NCBI GenBank assembly: GCA_001839685.1
Contig: MLAK01000808.1
Location: 1 to 60,332, forward strand
Reading direction: 5' to 3'
DNA length: 60,332 nucleotides
From: Tritrichomonas foetus
Lineage: Eukaryota > Parabasalia > Tritrichomonadida > Tritrichomonadidae
Shown: positions 8,594 through 18,481 of the stretch, in pieces
Numbering within the stretch: the first letter of the stretch is position 1
Layout of the letters: each line of letters begins with the position of its first letter
The notes under the pieces: generated by a model
What the model was told of the DNA's origin: nothing
Seen by the model: only the letters and a program-made list of their open reading frames with translations
Database searches by the model: none
Made by a program: the position numbers and the translations under genes

Positions 8594-10015
8594 ATGGACT
8601 ATAAGAAGGATCTCCTAAATGAGAATGATCAGAAACTGTTAATCATTGCTCATCTCAGAGATGAAAACATTATTGAGGAACATGATGATAATGAAGAAAA
8701 ATCAAAATATTTTTCATCATTAAGTGAACAATTATTAGTGAATTATGCTCATAATGATTATTCTGCAATAAATAATTCTATTGAATGTATTAAACAATTT
8801 GCTTCTGATAAAAACACAAAAAATATGTTAAATGTTTTCATTAAATATGATTTAGCGTCAGTTCTTGTGAATTGTCTTAATTATAATGAAAATATAGATA
8901 CATTTGAATTACTAACGTGCATATCTTATTGCCTTGCGCATGAAGATGAAATTTCAATATTATTTATGCAAAACAATTTTTTAAATCTTGCCTCACGATT
9001 TTTACAAAACCAAGATTATATAGTTCCAATTATTAATTCACTTTCAAACATAGCAGCATGTTCAAGCACAAATATTTCACTCATTCTTGAAATTATTCCA
9101 CTTCAAATATTTATCAATATCAGCAAAACATTTTCTGATCATCAAAAAATAATGGAAAAAGTGTCACATCTTTTCATGAACATTGCACAGAAACCTCCAG
9201 TTTCTGAAGAATTATTAATTACACTTTTAGAATTAAGCAACTGTGCACAATTTCCAAGTGTTATTCTAAATTCTCTATGGGGAATACATTATTGCTTTTA
9301 TAGAGCATCATCTTGGACAATCACAGATTCGAATAGTAATGATTTTACGAACCCAGAAATTTTTTTACATAATTTAATTAATTTCATTTTAACAGCACCA
9401 AATAATATTAAATATATTAGTTGTCTTTTAATAAGTGATTTGGCCAAAATATTACCCTCAGAGCTTTTTCAATTCATAAATTTCGATTTTTTATTTCCTG
9501 TTTTAAATTTAGAAGATCAAACAATTGTAAAAGCAGCACTTTTATGCTTCAAAGAATTAATAACAAGAAGGATTAATTGGGTTAGTGTAAAATTATTAGA
9601 ACAATGCCAGTATTTAATTAGTTCATCTCCTTTTAAAGTTAAGCGTGAAATTTCTGAAACTGTTGCATCAATGGTGTTAAATTGTACTCCTTTAGAATGC
9701 ATCGAATTAATGAAACAAGGAATATTAGATATTTTCTCTGAAATGTTGGAAATGGACCTTCCATCAGTGAAGAATGTTGTAAAATGCTTAACCAGATTAA
9801 TTTATGCCCTAAATACAAAAGGTACTGATTTAAATGAAGAAGATAAAATTGAACAACATCAAATTTTATTTTCGTTTTTCCAGAACTATAATATAATGGA
9901 ACAAATTAATGAGCTTGTTCAAAATTATAATGATGAGAATCTGGGATTTGAATTTAAAATTCTAGATACAGCTTATAAAACAAACTTTCTTGATTTACTT
10001 TCGAATGAAGAATAA
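8594..10015 (+). CDS. Armadillo/HEAT-like repeat protein, possibly importin-alpha-like
   Basis: A 473-residue protein made of repeated helices. Motifs such as INSLSNIAACSS, LNSLWGIHYCF and SCLLISDLAK are placed like the ALSNIA and W...N repeats of importin-alpha armadillo domains, but the classical Trp/Asn ladder is incomplete. The N-terminal 35 residues are acidic, with only one Lys pair, so a normal importin-beta-binding segment (rich in KKR) is not visible. It may be a divergent importin-alpha or an unrelated armadillo adaptor. I chose the first ATG, at 8594; the open frame extends back only through non-ATG codons. A 9-bp palindrome lies upstream at 8488-8511. No membrane segment is seen. 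Confidence 0.75.
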   Translation: MDYKKDLLNENDQKLLIIAHLRDENIIEEHDDNEEKSKYFSSLSEQLLVNYAHNDYSAINNSIECIKQFASDKNTKNMLNVFIKYDLASVLVNCLNYNENIDTFELLTCISYCLAHEDEISILFMQNNFLNLASRFLQNQDYIVPIINSLSNIAACSSTNISLILEIIPLQIFINISKTFSDHQKIMEKVSHLFMNIAQKPPVSEELLITLLELSNCAQFPSVILNSLWGIHYCFYRASSWTITDSNSNDFTNPEIFLHNLINFILTAPNNIKYISCLLISDLAKILPSELFQFINFDFLFPVLNLEDQTIVKAALLCFKELITRRINWVSVKLLEQCQYLISSSPFKVKREISETVASMVLNCTPLECIELMKQGILDIFSEMLEMDLPSVKNVVKCLTRLIYALNTKGTDLNEEDKIEQHQILFSFFQNYNIMEQINELVQNYNDENLGFEFKILDTAYKTNFLDLLSNEE

Positions 10016-10389
10016 ATTTTTTTTTCAGACATTTCAAGTATTCCACCCCAATAAATTTCATTTTTGATGAATCCAAAAATAAATAATGAATTAAGATGTC
10101 ATATTGCTCATGCATAAAATATTTGATAATCGACTGATTATCAAAAGCATTTTTGTTAGTTATAAATAAAGAATTTCGCTGATGAATCTTTCTTTTTTAT
10201 TCGTATTTCATACATTATATTGATGATATTAATCAGTTATTCATTGTGAAAGTTTTCACAGAATTACATTTTTCAAACACTTTGCGATTCAGAGTTTTTT
10301 TACCAACAGCACTCTTTGTTAAATAAATTTTAAGACAAGATTAAAATAAAACAACATATAAAAAATAAAATGACGGGATCTAAAAAAGT
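10016..10389. other. Convergent intergenic spacer
   Basis: Short AT-rich 3'-3' spacer between the armadillo gene and the Vps51 gene. It should contain both polyadenylation regions. I see no other element. Confidence 0.6.
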
Positions 10390-12522
10390 TTATGTTTTTG
10401 CATTATGATCAGATCTAGAGTATATAGTCTGCAGGACCACCATCTTGAATGGAATCGGATCAACTGTTCTGTCAGTTGCTGAACTTAAAAGCTCTTCAAT
10501 GAGGGCATTGAAAAGTGCAGTATCTTCTATTTTTTCATTTAATGCTTGATAGATGAAAAATGCATCAACTTGCATCTGGTTGAATCCAGCGCATGAAAAA
10601 GTTGTTGATCGAATGAACTCTAACATTGTCTTCAGTGCATACATTCCAATTGCGGAAATTACAGATTTACATTCAATATCAGCTTCTTTTCCTAAATGCA
10701 AACGATTCACTGTTGCGAAAAGTCGATCAATTTGATGAATGTTGTCTTCACGAAGTCCATGGAATGATGGAACGTTTGATCCACTTAAAACTGAACCAGA
10801 ATAAGCAGAAAAAACATTTCTAGATGAGCGGCTGCTGTGTGAAGAAGCATTGTCATTAACTCTTCCGAGAATTCGATCAAGTTGGCCCCAAATTAATGTA
10901 AGTTCTTCAATGACCAAGCAAATTGGTGTAGAAACATCATGTGGTGTTAAAGCTTCAAGCCAATTAGTTGCAATCATTCCTTGTTCAATAATTTGTGAAA
11001 GCATCTTTCGTTTGTTATTAATAAAAAGCATCAAGCATTTTCTGGCAGTGATTGCTGCATCATTCTGAAGTGTTTTTGACATCTCTAAAAGTGGGGATTG
11101 TGGGTCAAATCTCGAAACGAGTTCGAAAACAAAAGGAATCATTTTTAATCCAAAATGATGAGTAAGTCCAAAAGTCAATAAAGCATATCTTGGATCAATT
11201 GCAACAAATTTCTTCAATAATTGGTCGAATAATTGAGTGGCTCCATTCAATATTTGAATCTTGGTATCAGGCTGATTCCTTACAAGAACTTCGAAGTCAT
11301 TTACAAGGTGTTGACTTTCACGTTTAAAGTGAGAAATCACTTCATTGAATGTTTCATCAATAGTTTCAGTTGGATTTGAAGTATTGATCATATTGATTGT
11401 TGCTTCAACAAGTGTGTTAAATTTGGAAATGATATATTTCTGAAGAATCCACTGTGTAAATGACATCTTTTGTTGGAATAGTCCAATTGGACCAATTATG
11501 TCAGAAAACATCATAACAAACTTTGTAAAATCTTCACAATTCAATTTACAGACTTGCTCAAGTGTGAAAAGCTTTGTTACTTGTTTGAAAAGATCTTGAC
11601 GATAGCCTTTCAAGAATTTATCCATTGTTTCTTCACGATCGCCAGTATCAGGTAAAACATCACTGTATCGGAGAACAGTTGATTGGTAAGATCGAATAAA
11701 GTCAAGACAACTATTTACGATATTTTCATTCACACTATTAATCACTTCAAAAACATTTTCTGATCTCTGAACAGATTCTATCAATTTAAGATCAATTTTT
11801 TTCCTCTGTTCGATTAATTTTGGAAGAAGCTGCTTTGCTGGTTCTTGCATTTTAATTAAGATGACAACACAATTCATATTTTCTTCTGATGTTGTTTCTT
11901 CATTCATCATTTGAACTTGAACTTGAGTTTTAATGTTTTGAATAATTCCAATGCATTCTGTGCGAATTCGCCCAAATGATTCATAGTGAGTTTGTGTCTC
12001 TAGAACTTTTTCAGCACTCAGCCAAATATCAACAGCAGACTCAAAATTTTTATGATCAACATGCGCTTGCAACTTGCTTGGGAGTTTTGAAATGAATTCA
12101 ATTCTTTCAAGCAAACGGGAAATGCCAACATATTCTTGGATTTTTTCACGATTTGGGCCCAAATCCTTTCGTATTTCCGCAGCTTTGGCAGAAACCTTGC
12201 TGAGACCAGAATTGAGTACTTTCATTTGTGCCGAAAGGCTGCTTAATCCGTCTTTCATTGAATGGACCGTTTCAGAAGCCTGCAAAAATTTCGTGTAATT
12301 ATCATAAACCATATTCTGAAGGCGACTGTCTAATTGAATGATTTCGTTTTGGATTTTGTTACATTCGGTATTCAATTGTGATACCGTTTTCGACGTGACG
12401 AGTCTCTGAAAATATGGCTCCGGCTCGAATGCTTTGCCATCGATATCGCCTGGATTCTCGGGTGCTTCATCGTCATCTAATCCATAAAATTGCCTCAAAA
12501 GATCAACCGACGCCTCTGCCAT
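10390..12522 (-). CDS. VPS51: Vps51-type subunit of the GARP/EARP tethering complex
   Basis: The N-terminus matches the Vps51/Fat-free family closely: LLRQFYGLDDDE, then ID.KAF.PE.YF.RL, then a coiled-coil stretch with LDSRLQNMVYDNYTKFLQASETVHSMK at about residues 55-85. Vps51 family members keep the same order (YYNL, DING..FDPE.Y, LVYENYNKF, IRKMK). In other eukaryotes Vps51 joins Vps52, Vps53 and Vps54 (GARP) or Vps50 (EARP) to tether endosome-derived vesicles at the Golgi or recycling endosomes. The remaining 600 residues are helical, as expected for a CATCHR tether. At 710 residues it fits the family range. The ATG at 12522 gives MAEASVDLLRQFY, with the motif immediately after the start as in homologues. 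Confidence 0.93.
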   Translation of the reverse strand: MAEASVDLLRQFYGLDDDEAPENPGDIDGKAFEPEPYFQRLVTSKTVSQLNTECNKIQNEIIQLDSRLQNMVYDNYTKFLQASETVHSMKDGLSSLSAQMKVLNSGLSKVSAKAAEIRKDLGPNREKIQEYVGISRLLERIEFISKLPSKLQAHVDHKNFESAVDIWLSAEKVLETQTHYESFGRIRTECIGIIQNIKTQVQVQMMNEETTSEENMNCVVILIKMQEPAKQLLPKLIEQRKKIDLKLIESVQRSENVFEVINSVNENIVNSCLDFIRSYQSTVLRYSDVLPDTGDREETMDKFLKGYRQDLFKQVTKLFTLEQVCKLNCEDFTKFVMMFSDIIGPIGLFQQKMSFTQWILQKYIISKFNTLVEATINMINTSNPTETIDETFNEVISHFKRESQHLVNDFEVLVRNQPDTKIQILNGATQLFDQLLKKFVAIDPRYALLTFGLTHHFGLKMIPFVFELVSRFDPQSPLLEMSKTLQNDAAITARKCLMLFINNKRKMLSQIIEQGMIATNWLEALTPHDVSTPICLVIEELTLIWGQLDRILGRVNDNASSHSSRSSRNVFSAYSGSVLSGSNVPSFHGLREDNIHQIDRLFATVNRLHLGKEADIECKSVISAIGMYALKTMLEFIRSTTFSCAGFNQMQVDAFFIYQALNEKIEDTALFNALIEELLSSATDRTVDPIPFKMVVLQTIYSRSDHNAKT

Positions 12523-12825
12523 TGTCTAAAAGTTCGAAGGTAATATCGACGATAAAAAAATTTTAGTCTATCGTAGAAACTTTTTGCATACTTATCGTAA
12601 TTCTGATTGCATCTATTCTACCTTGAGAATTTATGGTGATTCCTGGTAAAAAACGTAAAAACTAATTTTATATCACCATAAAATATATGAAATTAATTTT
12701 ATTTAAATGAACGATTCAATTTGTGATATTCATAATATTAATTATTCGTTGTGATATAATATTAAGTAATAATATATACGTATATATATCAACACATAAA
12801 AAGTATTTACTTAAAGATTAATCGG

Positions 12826-14775
12826 TTAAGATTTCACTATTCTGGCAAGCAAATTTTTTAATTTTTCTTGTGCACCAGTATTCCCTGCTGAAACCGCCAT
12901 TTTATAATAATTCAAAGCATCTGTTTCATTCTTTTCAACACATATTCCATTCTCTAGCGCATATCCATAATATTCCATTCCTATCAAGTCTCCTTGATCA
13001 GCTGCCAATTTATATAGTCTTATTGCTTTTTCTAAATTGGGTTGATTATTATTATTTAGCCCCTTTTCATGAATATATCCACAATGAACCATTCCTCTTG
13101 GTTCACCTCGTTCAGCAGCCATTTGATAATATCTAAAGGCTTCATTACAATCCTTTACCACACCTTGACCATTTTCTAACATAATTCCATAAAATACCAT
13201 TCCTGCTGTATTTCCATGCTCAGCAGCACATCGTAAATATCTTGCAGAATCTTCATAATTTGGTGGATTCTGTCTTTGGAGTGCAGTTCCATATAAAACC
13301 ATTCCATTCGAATCATTTTGCTGAGCCGACAATTTGTATTGAATGATTGCTGAATATGGATTTTGATTAATACCAAAACCTTTTTCTAATGCTTTCCCAT
13401 AAATATTTCGTGATCTGGAATCAGGTTTTTCCGAATTTTTCTTAAAACATTGTATAGATTTTGTAAATGATTGATCAACTCCTGCACCAATAAATAACAT
13501 CGATCCATATAATCTTAATCCATCAACATCACCTTCATCAGCACGCTTTTGCAGGTATTGGGTATAACCTTTTGGATTCTTCATAATAAATTCATAAATG
13601 TCGTCGTTAATTCCATCATCAATTCTCATATTTTCTCCTTCAAAACGAAAATTTGCATCGCTAACTATTATGTCCGTATTAGTAGCAACAGAAGAATATG
13701 ATGGTTTCAATATTTTTGGATTTGTATCTTCTGTTTTTTGGCTTGAATTAGTACTTTCTGATAATTCATCTGAATAAATATGGATTAAATTCAGACTAGA
13801 ATTAATTGGTGTTGTTGAAGAAATTTCACGTTTTCCCGTTTCTTTATATTGTATTTCAATTCCATACAAAGATAAATAATTTTTAATTTCTTCATAATCA
13901 ATTTCTATATCACCAAAATAAGAAATTCGATCATTTTTCGCTATCAATACTTGAAGTAAAAACGACACAATTTCTGGAAAAGTTTTTCTAGATGAAGAAT
14001 TTTCACACCACATTTCGTTTAAAAGTAGCTTGAATGGCTCACTTTTAATTCTATCTAAATCGGGTCTTTGTCCATTCAAAACCTTTCTCTGTAAATCGGA
14101 ATAATCTCTTGCCATGAATAATGTTAAACAATTCGAAAAAATCTGATAAAAAATCATAGAAAAAGAATAGACATCAATGCTTTTGGTATATGATTCACCT
14201 TTAAACATTTCTGGTGCCATAAAGGTAGGTGTTCCGGTAATAGTGGTTGCTAGTTCACCATCTCCTAAAACTCTTGAAATACCAAAATCACAAATTTTTG
14301 GATAAAAATTTTTATCCAATAAGACATTCTGTGGTTTTAAGTCTCTATGAATAATATTCTGTGAATGCAAATATTTCATGCCTAAAGCAATTCCTAGAAT
14401 GCAAATTATTTTTTTGGTTGGAGTCCATTCTGGAGGTGCTTCATTATTGTTCTCTTTTATGAGCATATCATAGAGTGTTCCATTAGGCATGTACTCTGTG
14501 ATAATTATTGGTTTCTTCTCATACTTAAAAGAGAAAAGATTAAATCCCATAATTTTAAGGATACCTGGATTATCTCCTGCCTTTAAATTATCTATTTCAG
14601 AGAAAAATTTCTTGACATCTAGGGTATTATTTAGTTTAGTTTTGCTTTCTTTCAAAGCATACTCTTCATTAGTATTTTTTTTTCTTACTAAATATACCAC
14701 ACCATAAGAACTTTGGCCAATCACTTTGATCTTTTTGTAATCATTAGGTTCACAAATAAAATCACTTAACAGCAT
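12826..14775 (-). CDS. TKL-family kinase with C-terminal Sel1 repeats
   Basis: Residues 14-285 form a kinase domain with all key residues: ATP lysine K42, HRDLKPQN with H143 and D145, DFG at 163-165, and GTPTFMAPE ending at E189. A polar Ser/Thr-rich linker spans about 310-390. From about 395 to 645 come at least six Sel1-like repeats, with recurring pairs such as GMVLYG, AARYLR-like helices, and GM.YYG.ALENG; these form a TPR-like solenoid for protein binding. Kinase-Sel1 fusions are a typical expanded class in Tritrichomonas. No transmembrane segment is seen, so it is probably cytosolic. It shares family but not tail with the kinase at 51-2465. Substrate unknown. Confidence 0.95.
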   Translation of the reverse strand: MLLSDFICEPNDYKKIKVIGQSSYGVVYLVRKKNTNEEYALKESKTKLNNTLDVKKFFSEIDNLKAGDNPGILKIMGFNLFSFKYEKKPIIITEYMPNGTLYDMLIKENNNEAPPEWTPTKKIICILGIALGMKYLHSQNIIHRDLKPQNVLLDKNFYPKICDFGISRVLGDGELATTITGTPTFMAPEMFKGESYTKSIDVYSFSMIFYQIFSNCLTLFMARDYSDLQRKVLNGQRPDLDRIKSEPFKLLLNEMWCENSSSRKTFPEIVSFLLQVLIAKNDRISYFGDIEIDYEEIKNYLSLYGIEIQYKETGKREISSTTPINSSLNLIHIYSDELSESTNSSQKTEDTNPKILKPSYSSVATNTDIIVSDANFRFEGENMRIDDGINDDIYEFIMKNPKGYTQYLQKRADEGDVDGLRLYGSMLFIGAGVDQSFTKSIQCFKKNSEKPDSRSRNIYGKALEKGFGINQNPYSAIIQYKLSAQQNDSNGMVLYGTALQRQNPPNYEDSARYLRCAAEHGNTAGMVFYGIMLENGQGVVKDCNEAFRYYQMAAERGEPRGMVHCGYIHEKGLNNNNQPNLEKAIRLYKLAADQGDLIGMEYYGYALENGICVEKNETDALNYYKMAVSAGNTGAQEKLKNLLARIVKS

Positions 14776-15650
14776 GCAAAGTATCTTATTGGTCTCTTAA
14801 AATAATACTGTGTAAATTGACTGTCACAACGAAAAAATTTTTATGAAGAAAATAGCTTTTTGAGAAAATTTCAAACACAATTCTTTTCAAAACATTTGAA
14901 TGTCACAAAAAAGTACAGAATTTTGAGTAAAAAACAGAGTCATCACATGAAATTCATTAATGTTCCAAAAAATGATTTGATTTCTATTACTATTATTTTT
15001 TATTTATTTATTTTAGTAGTTTGTTTGTTTCGCACAGAGTGTCGCGTATAATGATGGATATATTAATTTTCTTTGAGTTTATAAATTTTTCTTAAGAAAT
15101 GTTACTTTTTCTAATAGATTTTCAACGATTTCTCAATTTATTCATCATATCACGGGAAACTATGCTTTTGATAAAAAGATATCTTCCTTTTTATATATTC
15201 GGCAAACTCTGGTTTCGCACATTCGATGGGTAATTTCCAAAAAAATAATAATATACGAGAGTGGATCTACCAGTAGTAACCCCAAGCAATTCTTGGGTGA
15301 TTAGGAATATTTATCGAAGAACCATCAGTGAAAGCTTTTCACGGAAAAGTTGATAAAATTTAATGACAAGTTTTATATGAGTTGTCTGCTATATATGGTT
15401 AAATACATACTAAAAGTATACAGAAAAATCACCAAAAAACAGTTTCCGACTTAAATTATTACCTGTCACCCAGCCTTTTCCAAGAAATGGGCAAGGGCAT
15501 TCATATGGTTGCCCAATACATGAATAGTTTCAGCAATCCTTAAAGAGTATTCAATAAAACAAAAAACTATGAAAAGAAAAAAGATGCAGTTTTTCGTCAT
15601 CGATGATATCTTTAGTAAGTTTCACTTCACTTCACTTTTATGAAATCTTT
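14776..15650. other. Intergenic spacer with two hairpins
   Basis: No convincing gene is present. Two GC-rich hairpins stand out against AT-rich sequence: CCCAAG/CTTGGG with a 5-base loop at 15281-15297, and TGGGCAA (15488-15494)/TTGCCCA (15509-15515) with a 14-base loop. They could belong to a small RNA, but no known RNA family was recognised. A 63-codon ATG frame at 14860 looks random. Confidence 0.4.
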
Positions 15651-16472
15651 TTATTGTTCGAGGCGCCAAACTTCACCTTGGTCTTTCCTCTTGTGGATTG
15701 AAACTCGTCCACCTGCGACGAGCATCCCCTGGACCTGGGTCATGAGGAACCTGTCGCTCTGGAATGTTTCCATGAGGGCCTTTTTCTGGCACTCTCCATT
15801 TGGAAGCGTCTTCAAACGTGCGACAATTTTTGTGGCAAGCGAGTTGGCGCGTTGGCCGACAATATCACCTAATCTTGTATGAACGAAATAGAAGAGAATG
15901 CCGAGAATAAATGCCGGAATAAAGCAGAAAGGCTGTAAAAGTCCGAAAATTGCGAAAAATGCGCAAAATCCACCACTCACATAATTCATGACTATCAGAT
16001 TATGCGGAAGTTTGTAGTAGTTTGGACTGGCTTCGTAATTGTAAGATATTGGAGATTCCTGTTTTTGTGGAGTGGTTTCTGTTGGCTTTTGTTTGGGGGT
16101 AGATTTTTTGGCGGATCGTTTTGATGGCAAAAGCGGGCTTTGCTCTCTTTCCTCTTCCTTAGTATTTGATGCGCTTGGAGTATCGTTTGGTTGCTTGGAT
16201 TTAGATGGAGTTTCTGGCTTTGGAGATTGGCGATTTGGACTATTGTTGAAATTTTGTTTGGTTGTGTGCGCCGGTGTTGGTGAATTTCGTTCTGATGATT
16301 CTGAGGATTGAAGGAGGCGAGATGAAACGGTTGTTGGCTCAACTTTTTGGGTTAATAAATTGATGATTTGAAATTTCGTAGCTTTTGGTGGTACTTCTAT
16401 ACCTTTGGCAATAGCTTCACGTCTCAAATCACCAATTGTATTACTTCTTAAGTCTTCCCAGTTGAAAGACAT
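15651..16472 (-). CDS. HeH/MAN1-type inner nuclear membrane protein (Src1/Heh-like)
   Basis: Three-part structure in 273 residues. Residues 8-42 (LRSNTIGDLRREA...KFQIINLLTQ) resemble a HeH/SAP helix-extended-helix motif. Residues 45-155 are a disordered Ser/Pro/Thr/Lys linker with a basic patch, PSKRSAKKSTPKQK, resembling a nuclear localisation signal. Residues 159-202 are strongly hydrophobic, best read as two membrane helices joined by a very short turn. The last 71 residues (KIVARLKTLPNGE..., VAGGRVSIHKRKDQGEVWRLE) resemble the MAN1-Src1 C-terminal winged-helix domain. In fungi such proteins tether chromatin to the inner nuclear membrane and recruit ESCRT. Unlike yeast Heh1/Heh2 or MAN1, almost no lumenal domain separates the two helices. 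A promoter-like region lies at 16481-16511. Confidence in the domain order is good, in exact function moderate. Confidence 0.72.
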   Translation of the reverse strand: MSFNWEDLRSNTIGDLRREAIAKGIEVPPKATKFQIINLLTQKVEPTTVSSRLLQSSESSERNSPTPAHTTKQNFNNSPNRQSPKPETPSKSKQPNDTPSASNTKEEEREQSPLLPSKRSAKKSTPKQKPTETTPQKQESPISYNYEASPNYYKLPHNLIVMNYVSGGFCAFFAIFGLLQPFCFIPAFILGILFYFVHTRLGDIVGQRANSLATKIVARLKTLPNGECQKKALMETFQSDRFLMTQVQGMLVAGGRVSIHKRKDQGEVWRLEQ

Positions 16473-16480
16473 TTTTTTTA

Positions 16481-16511
16481 AATGAAGCGACCGTTTATCC
16501 GTGACCGTTTA
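16481..16511 (-). promoter_or_regulatory. Initiator plus twin AACGGTC (Myb-like) sites
   Basis: On the minus strand, TAAACGGTC occurs twice (complement of 16489-16497 and 16503-16511), spaced by 14 bp, followed by initiator-like TCATT (complement of 16481-16485). The predicted start base, 16483, is 11 nt before the ATG at 16472. AACGG is a core bound by many Myb proteins, and Myb factors are known T. vaginalis regulators. The link to this gene is inference. Confidence 0.5.
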
Positions 16512-16774
16512 GTTCAACGAAGGGGTACGTTAATTAATCGGTTTCATGTATTGAATTTAATTCATAATTGAAAACATGAGTACGTTTAATTAAAATACTC
16601 ATAGAAATTTCGATAAGCGTTAAAAATATAAGAGGATTTTCGTATTAAGAGTTTATTTAATGAGATGCATGATATTGACATGGAATTAAAAGGTAAAATA
16701 TAAAAACAATTTGAAACTAATCAATTGTGATTATTTTGGTTTCCAATCTACCCAATATTGGGAATGATTACACT

Positions 16775-18481
16775 TTAAATAAATTTAACTCCAATATTAT
16801 CCATAAATTTTTTGACAACAAATAATGTTGAGATCATACTAACACCACATGATATGAAAGATAACGAACCACATAATAAAAAACAAATAAATACATAAAC
16901 AACGAAAGAAATATTCAATAAATCTTGAATTCTATAATAATAATCAATGATCAAAAATAGTAACATGACTACTCCAGATGATATTGTTGTGCATACTGCA
17001 GCATCCCACCATTTATAGTTCATTTGTTCGATTTTCCAAATTGAAAAATAAATGGAAACAACAGATGATGAGGAAACTAACAGAAACAACATTTGAAAAA
17101 GATCACTTTGATTATTTTCAAAAACTTGTTGTGACCAAAATAGATCTAATCCTTTTTTAACTGGAATAACAATTCTAGAAAAAATATATGCTCCAGAGAA
17201 AATACTCAGCAAAAAAGTGTTCTTATAAAATGCTTCCTTTGGAAAAGATTTTGGAAGTGGAATATAATTGTTATCGTAAATGCTACTCATTTTTATGCGA
17301 ACAGAGATTAAACCACCAACATGAAAACATAATATATTTACAATGGATAAACCAAATAATATGATACATGATCTTAAATTTAGAGTATTTGAAGCTTGTT
17401 CAATAAAATAAATTGAAGAAAGAAAGCAAATAATGAGTGGTGTTGGGGCAATCAAGACAATATTATGGTAATATCCAATATAATGTTTTGCCAAATAATA
17501 ACAGATAATATTTGAAATTAAGCCTCCAATAAGGGAAAATGATATTATATAGGCAATCAAATAACATAATGCAGAACTATAACTGGAATATGCTTTACAA
17601 TTCGTCATTACAAATGCAAGTAATATTTGAATACCTATCCCAATAGCTGATGAAAGAAATTCTATGTATATTGGTGGTCTTAAGATGTCATTCCTAATAA
17701 TGATCCATCCATTTTGATATTGATTGTCAGAATCAATCATTAAAGCTTTTCTTTTTGCAAAAAATAACCGAGCAAATATGACAACAACAATTAGCATATC
17801 AATGAAAATAAAACTCCAAAAATATTGAACAAATGTTACTTTTGGAATAAGGTAATTATATTCATATTCAATAAATTCTACAGAATACTTGTATTTGATA
17901 CTATTACCATCAATGATATTAAAGTTGGTGTTTGGCTTGAAATATTGTGAATCTAATGAAATAGTTGGTAGTGATTGAACTAGAATTATTTCCATATTAC
18001 CCATTTCATCAGGAGCTACATAATGAATTAATAAATTTATATGATTATTGATATGTGAATCTTTTCCAAGTGGATAACCATAATAAAAACCATGTGAAAA
18101 ATTAGATAAAACAGGCTTTCCACCAAATGAAATTTTAATTCTTGGTTCAAATTTCAGAAGATTGAGTAAAAGAAATCTATCTTCCTGCCCTAATTTTTTT
18201 TCACACCAATTTTTCATTAAAATATTATGTTTCATGGGTATTTCAAATGGTAGTTCAGTTGGTAGAAATCCTAGTAAATTATCAATAAATCTTATTGGAT
18301 TGCCATTACTTAAATTGCAACAATACGGCTGAAATGAATATATTTTTTGAATCATTGATTTATTATGAAAGATTGATTCAACAGTACACTTCATTCGCTC
18401 ACCTTCTTTAAAGAATACTCTTTCCTCGACAATTCTAAAAAAAGACCCCCCAAATGCAAAAAATGAAAAGAAAAGAAGCAT
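16775..18481 (-). CDS. Divergent TM9-superfamily (nonaspanin) membrane protein
   Basis: A 568-residue protein with an N-terminal hydrophobic signal (residues 1-14), a lumenal domain of about 200 residues, and then nine or so hydrophobic segments from about residue 218 onward. The hallmark is NGWIIIRNDILRPP at about 255-268, placed right after the first membrane helix and a basic cytosolic loop, as in the TM9 motif GWKLVHGDVFRPP. PYCC and LPTELPFE in the lumenal part echo other TM9SF motifs. TM9 proteins act in endosomal/Golgi sorting of glycine-rich membrane proteins and in adhesion. The sequence is far from the usual conserved core: the middle helices are poorly recognisable, which suggests a lineage-specific paralogue. 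The ATG at 18481 gives an immediate signal-like segment. Confidence 0.82.
   Translation of the reverse strand: MLLFFSFFAFGGSFFRIVEERVFFKEGERMKCTVESIFHNKSMIQKIYSFQPYCCNLSNGNPIRFIDNLLGFLPTELPFEIPMKHNILMKNWCEKKLGQEDRFLLLNLLKFEPRIKISFGGKPVLSNFSHGFYYGYPLGKDSHINNHINLLIHYVAPDEMGNMEIILVQSLPTISLDSQYFKPNTNFNIIDGNSIKYKYSVEFIEYEYNYLIPKVTFVQYFWSFIFIDMLIVVVIFARLFFAKRKALMIDSDNQYQNGWIIIRNDILRPPIYIEFLSSAIGIGIQILLAFVMTNCKAYSSYSSALCYLIAYIISFSLIGGLISNIICYYLAKHYIGYYHNIVLIAPTPLIICFLSSIYFIEQASNTLNLRSCIILFGLSIVNILCFHVGGLISVRIKMSSIYDNNYIPLPKSFPKEAFYKNTFLLSIFSGAYIFSRIVIPVKKGLDLFWSQQVFENNQSDLFQMLFLLVSSSSVVSIYFSIWKIEQMNYKWWDAAVCTTISSGVVMLLFLIIDYYYRIQDLLNISFVVYVFICFLLCGSLSFISCGVSMISTLFVVKKFMDNIGVKFI

Noticed and set aside
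15281..15297. tRNA or snRNA gene
   Set aside because: A GC hairpin is present, but no A/B boxes, cloverleaf or known snRNA motif could be found around it.
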